A program made the position numbers and the translations under genes. From Pteria penguin (taxonomy: Eukaryota; Mollusca; Bivalvia; Pterioida; Pteriidae): a DNA stretch of 64,000 bases. This document shows positions 43,391 through 55,300 of the stretch, piece after piece (position 1 is the first letter of the stretch; the number at the start of each line of letters is the position of its first letter). Where the stretch lies: assembly GCA_035048485.1 (NCBI GenBank), contig CM068587.1, forward strand, positions 36,946,816 to 37,010,815, read 5' to 3'. The notes under the pieces are model-generated. The model searched no databases, was not told the origin of the DNA, and saw nothing but the letters and a program-made list of their open reading frames with translations.

Positions 43391-45405
43391 AAATGTCAAA
43401 TCGACAAACTGTGACATTTAATTGGCAGCAACCTGCACGGAGAGTCAGCATGGCTGTACAAAACGTATGAAAACTTTTTCCATCACTATGCACTTTACAT
43501 AGATGTTTAACACTTACAGCATTAGACGGATTCATTTATTTACATTTTTACATTTATTTAATTCCTTTACAACAATTTAGTTATGTGTTTATAATTTCAT
43601 TTTTGACTGATCTTACACAATACAGATGCAAGTCTAGATGTATAGTGTACACATGCATATGTTACTGCATTTCATAACATGATCCACTGCAGATAATAGA
43701 CGCAAGGGTCTTTTCTGACTAAACCGCTTCTTGCCTTATCCTTTAAACCCGTCTTCCATATTCGACCCGGGTGGCATTCGCCCAAGTTCACTGCCTATAA
43801 ATTTACACTTTTCCCCTGCATCCCACCCCTTCCCTCATTTCTTCTCCTTCCCACTTCACCTCAAAAATAAAATGAAATTCGAAATTAGTATACAGCATTC
43901 CCAAGGACACTTTCTTGAATTCAGAGTGTTCGATTATAAGTATTTTTACATTTACAGAGACAGAAATGATGGAGAGAAGAAAAAAGCTGTTTGTTCTTCA
44001 AACAGCATACATGTATGTTCTTTTCACCTAGTCTTTCTTTGGGGTGGGTGGGATAACAGTTATTGATTGGTAAGAAGCTCCGCAGTGTTTTGTATAATTT
44101 TATGAATGGGGATCCATGTCAAGTCGAACAGTTACAAACAAACAGCATTATTATCAATTCTAATTAATATATGATTTTTAAACATTTTTCGTTCTCTTAA
44201 CACCTGCGCCTCCCCCTTCCGTTTTTGAACCTGTCTAAGAGATCATGGGCAAAAAAGCGTTCGGTCGTTCCGTCCGTCTGTATGTACCTCCGTTATTCTG
44301 CAGTACCAATAACTTTAAATAGAATGTGGTTACAGTTACCAAAATTCAACAGTAAGTATATCCCCTAAGCGTCATCATGTGACCCGGGGGTACAACATTG
44401 ACAACTATGTTTATTTGTAGCTGGGGCTTCGTGTTTCAAAAACGCAGGTTGTTTAGCTAAAAATGTTACTAGTTCTTGAATTTGTATGAACACCGTACTA
44501 GCCCGTAAATAACAATTAAAATTATCACAAAAGTGTCATATATTTTTCTGTTTCTGTACTATTATTGATGAAAAATGTTTGTACTTGAAATAAAATAAAT
44601 AAAACAAAGTAAAACCAAATAAAATAGATTAAAATAATACCTTTGTGAATCTAGACGTCAGAAGAGTCCTATAATTTACAAATAACATTATTCAGTATGC
44701 ATCCACTATGTAGGATCGTGAACAGAATATTGTGTATAATTTTGAAGATTTCGTCTTCAATCTATACCATTTCCTGTTTGTTTGTTACTTATTCGAACAC
44801 TCCAACAGATATGTCAACAAACGAATGTGTAAACTGGTGTGTATTTTTTTACAGTAAAGTATACATGTATAAATAATATTAAGCTTTCCAAATGTGTGGT
44901 CTTTTGTGTAGTATTGGAATTTGGCTCTTGTAATTTGGAGAAAGGATAGTATTACCTTAATAACGTAAGTTTTCAAATTACCTTTATCTTATTGGCCTTT
45001 TTACATTTGCACGGAGAGGGTGGGTTCGTTAAAAATGAATACACGCTACTATTTATACATTATGATATATGTCATACCTGGTCATATTATAATATCTAAA
45101 TAACTAGACCATGTAATATAATTTGTTCGTTCAACTTTAGAATTTGTTTATTTACGTTACGCATGGTTGGGTGGGTGACCTTTTCGTGGCAAATGCATAC
45201 AACATTACAGTATCATGTGATCTTTTGTTATAACTAACTTTGTATTATTTATGTATGTTACTTCAAAAAATGAAGAAACAAAAAGGAAATATATAGAGAT
45301 AATTATATGTACTTCTGTTTGTGACACCATGCTGCCTTTGTCGTGTCTTTGATGAAATGTCACGGTTGCATGACTACGCCTGTTTCTTTTATATCGTGGG
45401 AGAAA
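43391..45405. other. spacer, no gene recognised
   Basis: AT-rich sequence with short ORFs lacking domains. No RNA gene, and no clear repeat boundary beyond scattered low-complexity tracts. Confidence 0.45.
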
Positions 45406-45805
45406 GCTCTGTTCGAGCAATTGGGTCAGACGTTCATTTAATATCCATAAAACATACGGGAGTGAGGTTGACCTATGTCAACTTCGCTCTCGTAAAAAAT
45501 TTTCGAAACACCTTGGCTTTTTATGGTGAGAGGCCAGCTTTAACTGCAGCCTTTTCTGAGGCTTTTGGAGAGTGGAGAGCGCTTTTCCATACCAAATGTG
45601 CAACTTCAGTAGAGTTATCTTGAATCTGGTTGAAAGCTAAGGTAGTCTTTCCTGCCATGTCAGACTCATTAAAGCTGGCCTCTCACCATAAAAGCCGATG
45701 TGTTTCGAAAAACTTTTACGGGAGCGAAGTTGACCTAGGTCAACCTCACTCCTGTATGTTTTATGAATATTAAATGAACGTCTGACCCAAATGCACGAAC
45801 AGAGC
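45406..45805. repeat. head-to-head pair of the 'aaagctggcctctcacc' MITE
   Basis: One copy is inverted at 45406-45545 and one direct at 45668-45805, separated by about 120 bp, so the pair can form a 135-bp stem. Confidence 0.85.
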
Positions 45806-46589
45806 TTTCTAGAACAGAGAACATGATTTTTCGAGTGAACATGATTTTCGAGAGAAGTCATATTCTTGTTATACACAGTCTTCACAAAAAATTTTTAAAC
45901 CACTAGCTCACACACAAATTTACTAGCCCATTGTATACATTGTTAGAGAACTTCTACTAGCCCAGCAATAAATCTGGTAGTCACAAAAATGTGTTGGGCT
46001 AGTGAGATTTGCAAACATTTAGTTTAATGGACAAATTAAGGGTAATGAGAACTCCGGGTGGAGTCAATATGCAACCAGCTGCGTTTCATTAAAATATAGA
46101 AAAATATCGAATTTCACCATATCTCAAAATGCTTATATTCAGAGAATAATGGTGCTAGTGCTTTTATATTCTCAAACTACAGAAGTACAAATCCAAGATA
46201 TTGTTCCGAAATCCACATCTCGAAGTCGAAGAAACACGAGAATACATATTTAAATGTAATACAAGAAACATGTTGGTGCAAACAACAAAGTGTGGGCCGG
46301 AATGGGATGTTTGATAAAACTGCAAAGAACTTCAAAAACAAAATAACGTTTTAAAATTTGTATTGTACAGCTATGTGACTGTTACTTAGCAGACATATAA
46401 AGACCATGATCATCGACCATAGACGTATAAATCTCCAATATCCCTTCCTTTTCAGCTAATAGTTTATATTTGGGTTCATTTAGCCCATTCAGTGCATAAG
46501 ACAATGACGAGTTTATTAGAAGTACGGATTAGCCTACATTTAGTATGGAAATGAACTTTTAGAATTACTAGTCATATTATCTACTATTT

Positions 46590-46672
46590 CTTTTAAGCCG
46601 ATGGGCGTGAAATATTCGTGGTGTGACGTTAAACAAAAATCTATCTATCAATCAATCTATCAATCAACAACA
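46590..46672 (+). mobile_element. SINE 3'-end fragment
   Basis: gggcgtgaaatattcgtggt...gacgttaaac followed by an (atct/atca)n tail matches the 3' end of the 28.4-kb and 41.3-kb SINEs. The head is missing. Confidence 0.7.
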
Positions 46673-47329
46673 CATAACCAGTCTATAAGCAACTGGCTGT
46701 TTGCTGGGGTAAACATCCCTTTACTGGTTAAACTTTTGGTAGTGGTATGGCCGTACTGGTTGGTAATCTGTTTAATCTCAAGTTTTAATTTATAAACAAT
46801 AATTAAGGTTTATCGTCTTGCCAGATGTAACAATTGCAGAATGTAATTGGTTATGTTGGTCGTTCTTTGCGTAGCATTCTATATTCTGAAAGTTTAGTAG
46901 GACTTACATCACTCTATCATTCAATCGTAACAACTCGTCCATTTCCGTACGTAAATAAGATGTATTTTTAAAATTGGCGATGATGTTCCGATTGGCTATG
47001 ATTAACCAAAAGCCATTTCGGCAAGCGAATAATAATTTTGCTTATGAAGAAAGCACGTCAAATATTCAAAAATTGTAAGGTTACACCCATCCCCAGAAAA
47101 TATTTCAACTTAATTCTCCTCTGCTGTAACGTAAATCAGCGAATGTCTCGAAGAGACTACGCTTACATAAATTTATCAAACTGCGTCAGCGAGGTGACAC
47201 ATGCTCTCTCCGCAGTGAATATAATCCTAATTTTATCATTGGTGTAAAATCCCTAACTGTACCGCAGAAACACATGCAGCTTTCCCAAACTTACATCAAT
47301 AGATGGGCCGGCCCACAATAAACAATCAC

Positions 47330-49745
47330 TAACCTCTGTCAAAACTGAGGTGGTATCAGGTGCCATGGAGGAGTAAGCATCCCCTGCCGACTGGTCACAC
47401 CCGTCGTGATGCCATAAGTATAAGCGAAATAGTATTATTCGCTGTCACAGAATTAGGAAACGGCACAGCCGTAGTCAAAATAGGTATATGTCATAATCAG
47501 TAAGAATACTGCTGCATAGTATAAGTAATACAGATGGTTTAGTTACTGTGAAATAAGGAAGTCAACATGTCAGACAACGATACATCATATAAGCAAATAT
47601 AAGGTCTTTGTCACGACCGTAAAATTTGCAGAATGTTGACATAAGTCGTGATATCTCATATCCTTGTTTGAGTAAATTTTCTCCTGGTAATTAGATTCGA
47701 TAAATGAAAGAGCAATACTCAAAAGACGCTCGCGCATATCGAATCAGTTGGGATACATAAGCACTGTACGCAGGTGATAAAGGGATGTTGCCACTAGTAT
47801 ATGGAAAGCTAACAATGGGGAAACTTAAGTCATCACGTTTGTCATAAATTGAATTAGTAAGTTTACTATCTTGGTCGACATCAATAAGTAGATCTTAATA
47901 TGAAGCACATGAATTGGATATTGTAGTGTCCTTAATTTAAAGTTCCTTTGGATATATTGTATGTACATATGTATCAAAGTGTTTGTTATTTATATATAGT
48001 ACATCATCAATATATCTGAATGTAAAATTAAAGGACAAGCCCAATTGCTTCTCATTTTGACTTATAAGATTTTGTATGAAGTCAATTTCGTACGACGAAA
48101 GGAACAAATCGGCTAGCAAAGGAGCACAGTTAGTCCCCATAGTGATTCCGATGGTTTGTTGGAAGACCTGGTCACCGAACACAACATATACATTGTCAAT
48201 CAGAAAGTCCAGCATGTTCTTGATGTCATCTCCTGAGTACTTATATTTAGATTCAGAGTGTTTTTCACAAAATATGTATATGGATATCCTTAAAAAATTA
48301 ATATATATCTGCGTGAACCCTTTTTGGTGAAGAAACAGTTATCAGTAATTCTAAAGAGCCTGTTTTCCAATTTATCTTAATGAATTCAATAGTTGTCAGA
48401 TTTTGAGATTTTAAGTTTTTCAATAATTCTTTGGAGTTTTTGGTATCCAAAACTGATTAACACCACTTCGAGAGTAAATCACATCGGAGTACGTCTGAAG
48501 TTTCTTCTTAATTGCAGATAATATTTTGGTAAGGAGGGCTGATAGAGGGTTTGGTGGAGCATTTACTGGATCCTGTAATGAACCTATGTTTATATGGATC
48601 TTTGTGTAATTTAGGGATCCAATATAAATAGGGTAACTCGAACTCGCTATCCTTTGTACATAAGTTAAAGTCACTCAACACTGACTTATGGTTATTAATA
48701 ATTTCATCTGGTGAGAGTGTAGAATGAGTGTAAGTGGGATTTCCAGTAGATTTGATAATGCCAAGTTCCTCCAAAAGACATTTTATATAAAACGCCTTGC
48801 AAATAAAAACGATATTGTTCGAGGCTTAATCAGATGGTACTAACACATATTTGTCCTGCATTCTTTCGAGTTCTTCTCTGACTCTGGGGTCGTCGAAGAC
48901 AGCCGGATGACTGGTCTTCATGTTCCTTTTTAAATTACTAATACGTGTGAGTATCAAACCTCTTACACTCTTAACCCATTCTGACAACGTATTTAGTTCA
49001 ACTTCTTCACGTTTTGGCCATCTACGAGCATATTCCTGAACCGAATCCATAATAATACGGAAGTTGGTTCGCTAATTAAATGTTTAAGGCTCTCTAAATT
49101 TTGGACCCGGGTAATTAGCTGACGAAGAGTTATATTGTTCACGATGTTGACATCGCCAGTGATGACGTGACCAACGGGACTACATGTAAATTTGGATAAG
49201 GGGCATGAACACGCGGTATGGTTTTGTGTTTGATATCTAGGCATTTCAAAGTTTGTTTGTAATTAAACAGTTTAGAAGCAATGGTGGGTGTATAGCTGTA
49301 GGATATACATGGTGTTTCTGTATATTTAAAGTATGGTGGAATGCAAGATTAAACTTTCTTATGGTTGAGGATATTGCCGATGTTAAATGCGTCTATGTCA
49401 TTATTGGCAAACTTCAGCTTTAAGAAAAAGCAATGAGAATTAGAAGACATGTCCTCCATATGACGAACTGGATTGAACAACCGAAATTTGGCAACGTCTA
49501 TAATAAGAAAGCTCAATCTGCATTCTGGTGTAGAAGAGTCATTATATGTATATTCTCTGGCTTCCTCATACAGCATATGAAGTATACGAAGAGGAACAGA
49601 ATAAAGTTTACTGCGAATGTGATGTACACCTAACTGTTTATTGACGTGTGGTAAAAGCGTAGAAAAAGATACATTATGTATATTAGCCTTATTGTAACCA
49701 ATGGCATCAATTTGAAATTGCCAATCTGCCAAATTTTGATTACCA
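47330..49745 (-). pseudogene. Penelope-like retroelement, decayed reverse transcriptase
   Basis: Minus-strand frames, in order: ADWQFQIDAIGYNKANIH and SKLYSVPLRILHMLYEEARE (49732-49349); CSCPLSKFTCSPVGHVITGD (near 49200); VQEYARRWPKREEVELNTLS and YVLVPSD (49050-48826); ELPYLYWIPKLHKDPYKHRF (near 48640); the palm GITMGTNCAPLLADLFL with FRYIDDVLYINN (48215-47937, catalytic YIDD); then IKDTT, YDKRDDLSFPIVSFPY and SQLIRYARAS with stops. This is the Penelope-like or related family widespread in aquatic invertebrates. The downstream 'ggtatcaggtgccatggagg' block (about 47350) probably belongs to its 3' end. At least five frame breaks or stops are present. It splits segmental copy B. Confidence 0.75.
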
Positions 49746-49775
49746 TTTAAGTCAGCTTAGAGTAAAATGTGCATT

Positions 49776-49987
49776 TGTTTTCCCTTTTAGTTGACTTAAA
49801 TGGTTATACAAGACTGTGGTTGATGTCAGATGGGAGACTGCTGAGAACGATACCCCCTCCTGTACCAACCTGTATACATGTAGAGACCCTTCCTACAGTG
49901 TTACACTCAGAGAACTGGGGACATGCTGTAGGAAATGCAGGACTTCTCATGGGAATAAACAATAAGATATATCTCTACCCAAGCTGA
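49776..49987 (+). pseudogene. orphan copy of the last DCAF4 exon
   Basis: The acceptor ttttcccttttag plus exon 49791-49987 encodes VDLNGYTRLWLMSDGRLLRT and ends INNKIYLYPS with a stop at 49985-49987. It is nearly identical to 19546-19736 apart from a two-codon insertion (CIHVETLP) and a few changes. None of the other DCAF4 exons is present in copy B; exon 18133-18250 is missing where it would be expected. It is a duplicated fragment rather than a gene. Confidence 0.9.
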
Positions 49988-50429
49988 TGGCAAAAGATGA
50001 TCAACTTTCTATGTGCATTATAAATTCTTATATACTTGTTACATGTATACTGAATTTGTTAAGAATTAAATTTTGATTTATTGTTAATTTTGAATTTATT
50101 ATTTCTTCATGCAACTTGTTGTTTAGTTACGTCATTCTGTATCAATCCATTCATTTAATTCATTTAGGCTACTGTCCCCTTCCATTATTGACATACTGCA
50201 AAATACATATTGCAACATGGGTTCATAAAATTTGGTGTAATTATCATATTTTCTAAACCCTTATTGATTTTCAAGGTCAGATGTGAAAAGGTCTGTTTGG
50301 CAAAATCAGTTATGAAAGGGGATTCTCTACTTTATGATGCCTTTGTTTTACATTCATCTGCAGGCTTTTTTACTTTTCTGAACTTTTTGCTTTGATCCTA
50401 CATTTTCCCACCCACTGTTCCTACTTTTT

Positions 50430-50670
50430 ATGTCCCCAGATCGAGAGATTGGGGGGGGGGGGGGGTATTGTTTTTGTCCTGTTTGTCTGTTTGTTTGTTT
50501 GTCTGTCTGTTGTCAACTTTAACCTTGTCTATAACTATTGAACTGTGAGGGGGAGAAACTTCATATCTGACATGCATGCTCAGCTAATGAAGCCCTTTTA
50601 AATGACTCCAAGGTCGATGACCTTTTGACTTTGACAATGACCTTCATGCTAAGAATAACTTTTTGGACTT
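50430..50670. repeat. dispersed 'ATGTCCCCAGATC' repeat, copy B
   Basis: Paralogue of 20240-20470, with a longer G tract (50449-50466). Copy B then lacks about 200 bp present in A (20475-20690). Confidence 0.7.
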
Positions 50671-51002
50671 TAGCTAGCGTGAACTCACTAAGAGTATTCG
50701 ATGCTGTCCAGGTCACTGGAAATGTAACGTAATGCATTATTTGATGAATTTTTTTTTCCTTATGGTATTTCTCTACTAACAATAGTAGTGTACACCGCAG
50801 CACAGGATTACTTAGTGACATTTGCCTACATATGTATACTTGCTCATACAAGTGCGACACTTTACTGTTGTATAAAGATATAATGTCTTGAGTATGTTTT
50901 CCCCCTGGGACGTGTTCATGTAGGATTGTTACTTTCATTAGTTTTGTTTTTTGGAACACAGTATATTCATCAGAAATGAAATGACTTGAAATGCGGTATT
51001 AA

Positions 51003-51283
51003 TAGATTGATTGATTGAATATTGTACTTACATCACTCCACAGTTATTTCGTGTATTTGGTGATTGCCTCTGTCTTTTGCATGGCATGCAAATTTCTACC
51101 TTCGCAACGGACCCACCGGAAGTATTGAGGGATCTTTTATATGCCATGCCTACTGTGACATGGGACCTCTGTTTTACTGTCTCATCCAAAAGACAGAACA
51201 CCAGTGAACCCAGGGCGGAAGTCGATCCAGGACCTCTCGATCATGAGCCGAGCACCTTATCCACTAGGCCACACCGACTTAAA
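51003..51283 (-). mobile_element. tRNA-headed SINE, copy B of 21050-21332
   Basis: Same orientation and position in the duplication; head aagtcggtgtggcctagtgg at about 51281 on the minus strand. Confidence 0.85.
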
Positions 51284-51370
51284 TGCAGTATTAACCAAAC
51301 AGTGTTGTGATAATCTTTCTACAGGAAGTTGTTGCAGTGTGTGTAGTATGGTGAAAGTGCATTCAGAATT

Positions 51371-51560
51371 CAGGGATTTACCCGATGTAAACGCATGTGG
51401 ATCCTCTGAAAGAATACAATCACTGAAAGAGAAAAAAGATACAATCACTGAACTGAAAGAGAAATAAACATATAAAGCACGAATATGTTTATTTCTCTGT
51501 CAGTGATTGTATTCTTTCAGAGGATCCGCCTGCGTTTACGTCGGGTAAATCTCTTCACTT
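51371..51560. repeat. inverted-repeat hairpin specific to copy B
   Basis: gatttacccgatgtaaacgc...ggatcctctgaaagaatac (51373-51420) recurs inverted at 51510-51555. The arms also share 'caatcactga' and 'agagaaataaacat'. It sits exactly where copies A and B diverge (after gcattcagaattc). Confidence 0.8.
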
Positions 51561-51625
51561 TCCGCGGCCGTGTTGTCATACATGCGATTACCTAGTGATT
51601 GGCTATTAAAGCTCTATTTTTGTGG

Positions 51626-51722
51626 AGCTCGGGTAGCTCTGTCGGTTAGAGGGTCGGATGCATGACAGCTAGATGATTCGGTACCATAGGTCTTGGGTTC
51701 GAGTCCCAGACGGGGAACGAAT
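51626..51722 (+). mobile_element. tRNA-like SINE head
   Basis: gctcgggtagctctgtcggt (A-box-like) and ttgggttcgagtccca (B box) lie about 50 bp apart. The extended middle and lack of a clean acceptor stem argue for a SINE promoter rather than a tRNA gene. Confidence 0.5.
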
Positions 51723-51863
51723 ATAAATGAAATATAGGGTGCCTTGTTAGCTGTAGTGTCTTTGTGCTTTATATGTTTGTCTAATTTGTCTTTATATTCT
51801 GCGGATATTTCTTCGGAGATCCAAGGTCCATAGTACTCCCAGGTGTTTCACTGATTCTCTTTG

Positions 51864-52008
<145 letters not shown>

Positions 52009-52307
52009 CTCAATTGATGAGTAACCAAGTGTTTCTGAAAGGTTTTCAAATTTTGGCAACTTTAGGTGATTTTTTAACAATGTCCTTTGATAAAACTCTC
52101 TGGAACAAAACTTTTGAAATTGAAAACTATGCGATATAGAAGATACACAAATGTTGACCATTAAATGTCAAACAGATTACAGTTTTGTTCCAAAAGAATT
52201 CGTCATTCAGAAAAGACAGACGAGAACAGAGCAAAACCAAAACATTCTTGCTCAAATTCACATGTAGGGTAAATGATAAAGAAAAATATTTTTGAAATTG
52301 AACATAT

Positions 52308-55300
52308 TTATTGCTTTGAGCAACAGCACAAACATCTTAATGCTTTCCGGACTCTCCGAAGCATTCTTCTCATCTGTTAAAAATAATGTGATATAATTAC
52401 CATCTCAAGTTCAAAATCAACATACTAAATATACATTAATAAAATGATTGTGAAATTTTATTATCTAGGCCTACACAAAATTTAATAATCATAGCTAATG
52501 TTTTTCATTAACTTTGTATTCATCTAATTACCTTTGTCTCATTTTTCTCCTTTGTGTATATATCCTGTGAGCAGAACTCCTGAAAAACATGAATATGTTC
52601 CATTTAGAATTAAATATACGCAAAACTTATTCATTGCACAAGATAATTTCATGATGAAAAGAAAACAAATATGCTGTCTAAATATTGATATAACAATTTT
52701 ATATGTATATAAATGCAAATTTTTGCACAACAAACATTGACAAGGTGTAGGAGAGAATTATGTACATACCATTTCTGCATCGTTTACAGCGAGCATTTTC
52801 AAGGAGGTGGTGTCATTAGATGAGGTGGTATCAAAAGTTGAAACAATATCAGTTCCAGTGTTGGGAATTGCTGAGGCATCTATATTTATCATTTCATCAA
52901 ACTGCTGACTCTACAAGATCGGGTGTTTAGAACTTTTACTGTTATTTTCTTTAAATATTTAAGTCTAATTTACTGAAAAAACAGTAGTATTTTCTACAAA
53001 ATACCTTTATATATGCATGTATATACCTTTTCATGATAACTGCGTTCTTACAATTTGTTAGCTACAAACCTGAAAGAAAAGTGTTCTCCTGGAATTACTG
53101 AGCAATGTTCAGTACATACAAATTTTGTAGCTAACCTCCCGAAAGGGCCATTGCGCATATACAAATTGTAAGACCGCAGTGAAAAGGCCTATTATATACT
53201 ACTAATCTATATCTCATGAATATCTTCTAGTTAAAGAACCTACCATCTCTTTCCTATGGCCTTCCAAAGGTGAGAGTTCAGAAGAAAGTCCAGGCAGTAT
53301 AATGGGTGATTCCCGGAAAAACAACTGAAGAAGAGACTTGGATTCTAAATCTATACTTTCCCATGGAACTGGAGTTTCTTTTATCTCACTGCCTGACTTT
53401 GGTTGTTCTTCTTCATCAGTGCATCTCAGTAAAGCCTTGTTGCCACCAGGTTTAGCCTTCTCTTTATTCTGGTCTTCCATGTTTTTCAATGAATACAAGC
53501 TATTCTTGATTATCTCATCCACTAATCTTTTTGCTATGTCTCTCAAATCTATTTCATTTGTTTCGCTGGAACATATAATATCCTCCGATTTTCGTTCGTC
53601 ATTATCATACCAATCCTGAATATCGCCTGTCTTTGCTCTCTCCTGGTTCTCTTGATCTTCAGCTGGCGACTTTGGACATTGTTCCTCTTGTTTCTTACAT
53701 TTTAGTAAAGCCAAGCTACTTTTTATTACATCATCTATCAATCTTCTAGCTGTGTTTTGTAGTTCTTTTTCGGATGTTTTGCTTTTAGATTCATCATGCT
53801 CTGGTTCTATTGATATACAATTTCCAGAGTCTGGGATATCACTGACCCTCTTTTTCTCTTTGTTGTCTCGTTCTGGTGAATGGTTACATCCTCTGGCTTC
53901 CGCTGAAGGATGTGCAAACTGTAGATATTCAGTTTCGTCTTGTTTGTTGCATTTAAGTGAACTCACACTTTTACGAATTATATCATCAATGTACCCTTTC
54001 ACCATATTCCTCAGTCCCAGCTCATTTGTATTCGATTCATCATTTTCACGCTCAACCTGTAGTTCAATATATTCTCTTTGACCTGGGATGCTGCTGCTGT
54101 TCTCTTCTTCAGTGCTTTTTGGTTCATCTGTCCTGTCCTCTGAAATTAGGGTAGAAGGCTTCATTTGCACGGTTTCTGATTCATTTAAGTCAGGTTGTTC
54201 TGATGAATGGCTACATCCTCTGCCTTCTGATAAAGGAACTGCAAGCTGTAGATATTCAGTTTCCTCTTTTTTGTTGCATTTAAGTGAACTCACACTTTTA
54301 CGAATTATATCATCAATGTACCCTTTCACCATATTCCTCAGTCCCAGCTCATTTTTATTCGATTCATCATTTTCACACTCAACTTGTAGTTCAACATATT
54401 CCCTTTGACCTGGGATGCTGCTGCTGTTCTCTTCTTCAGTGCGTTTTGGTTCATGTGTTCTGTTTTCTGAAATTTGGGTAGCAGGCTTCATTTGCATGGT
54501 TTCTGATTCATTTAAATTAAGTCGTTCTGGTGAATGGCCACATCCTCTGGCATCTGATAAAGGAACTGCAAGCTGTAGATATTCAGTTTCTTTTTGTTTG
54601 TTACACTTAAGCGAACTCACACTTTTACGAATTATATCATCAATGTACCCTTTCACCATATTCCTCAGTCCCAGCTCATTTGTATTCGATTGATCATTTT
54701 TACACTCAACCTGTAGTTCAATATATTCTCTTTGACCTGGGCTGCTGCTGCTGTTGTCTTCTTCAGTGGTTTTTGGTTCATCTGTCCTGTCCTCTGAAAT
54801 TTGGGTAGAAGGCTTCATTTGCACGGTTTCTGATTCATTTAAATTAAGTCGTTCTGGTGGATGGCTACATCCTCTGGCATCTGATAAAGGATCTGCAAGC
54901 TGTAGATATTCAATTTCCTCTTGTTTGTTACACTTAAGCGAACTCACACTTTTACAAATTATATCATCAATGTACCCTTTCACCATATTCCTCAGTCCCA
55001 GCTCATTTGTATTTGATTGATCATTTTCATGCTCAACTTGTAGTTGAATATATTCTCTTTGACCTGGGATATTGCTGCTATTCTCTTCTTCAGTGCTTTT
55101 TGGTCCATGTGTTCTGTTTTCTGAAATTTGGATAGCAGACTTCATTTGCATGGTTTCTGATTTATTGATGTTGAGTAAAACCAAGCTATTGTGTATTATT
55201 TCTTCCACGTAGTTTCGTGCCTTGGCTTTTATTTCCTGATTACTCTCATAATCAGCATGCTCGACTTCTTGTCTCTGATTGTCTAAGGAATTTTGGATAT

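Noticed and set aside
43731..44066. 111-aa ORF
   Set aside because: Proline/serine-rich low-complexity start, no domain, no splice support.
53338..55020. Series of plus-strand ORFs (65-109 aa) opposite the repetitive gene
   Set aside because: They recur every 327 bp because the coding repeat on the other strand recurs. They start or stop inside the repeat and have no independent signals.
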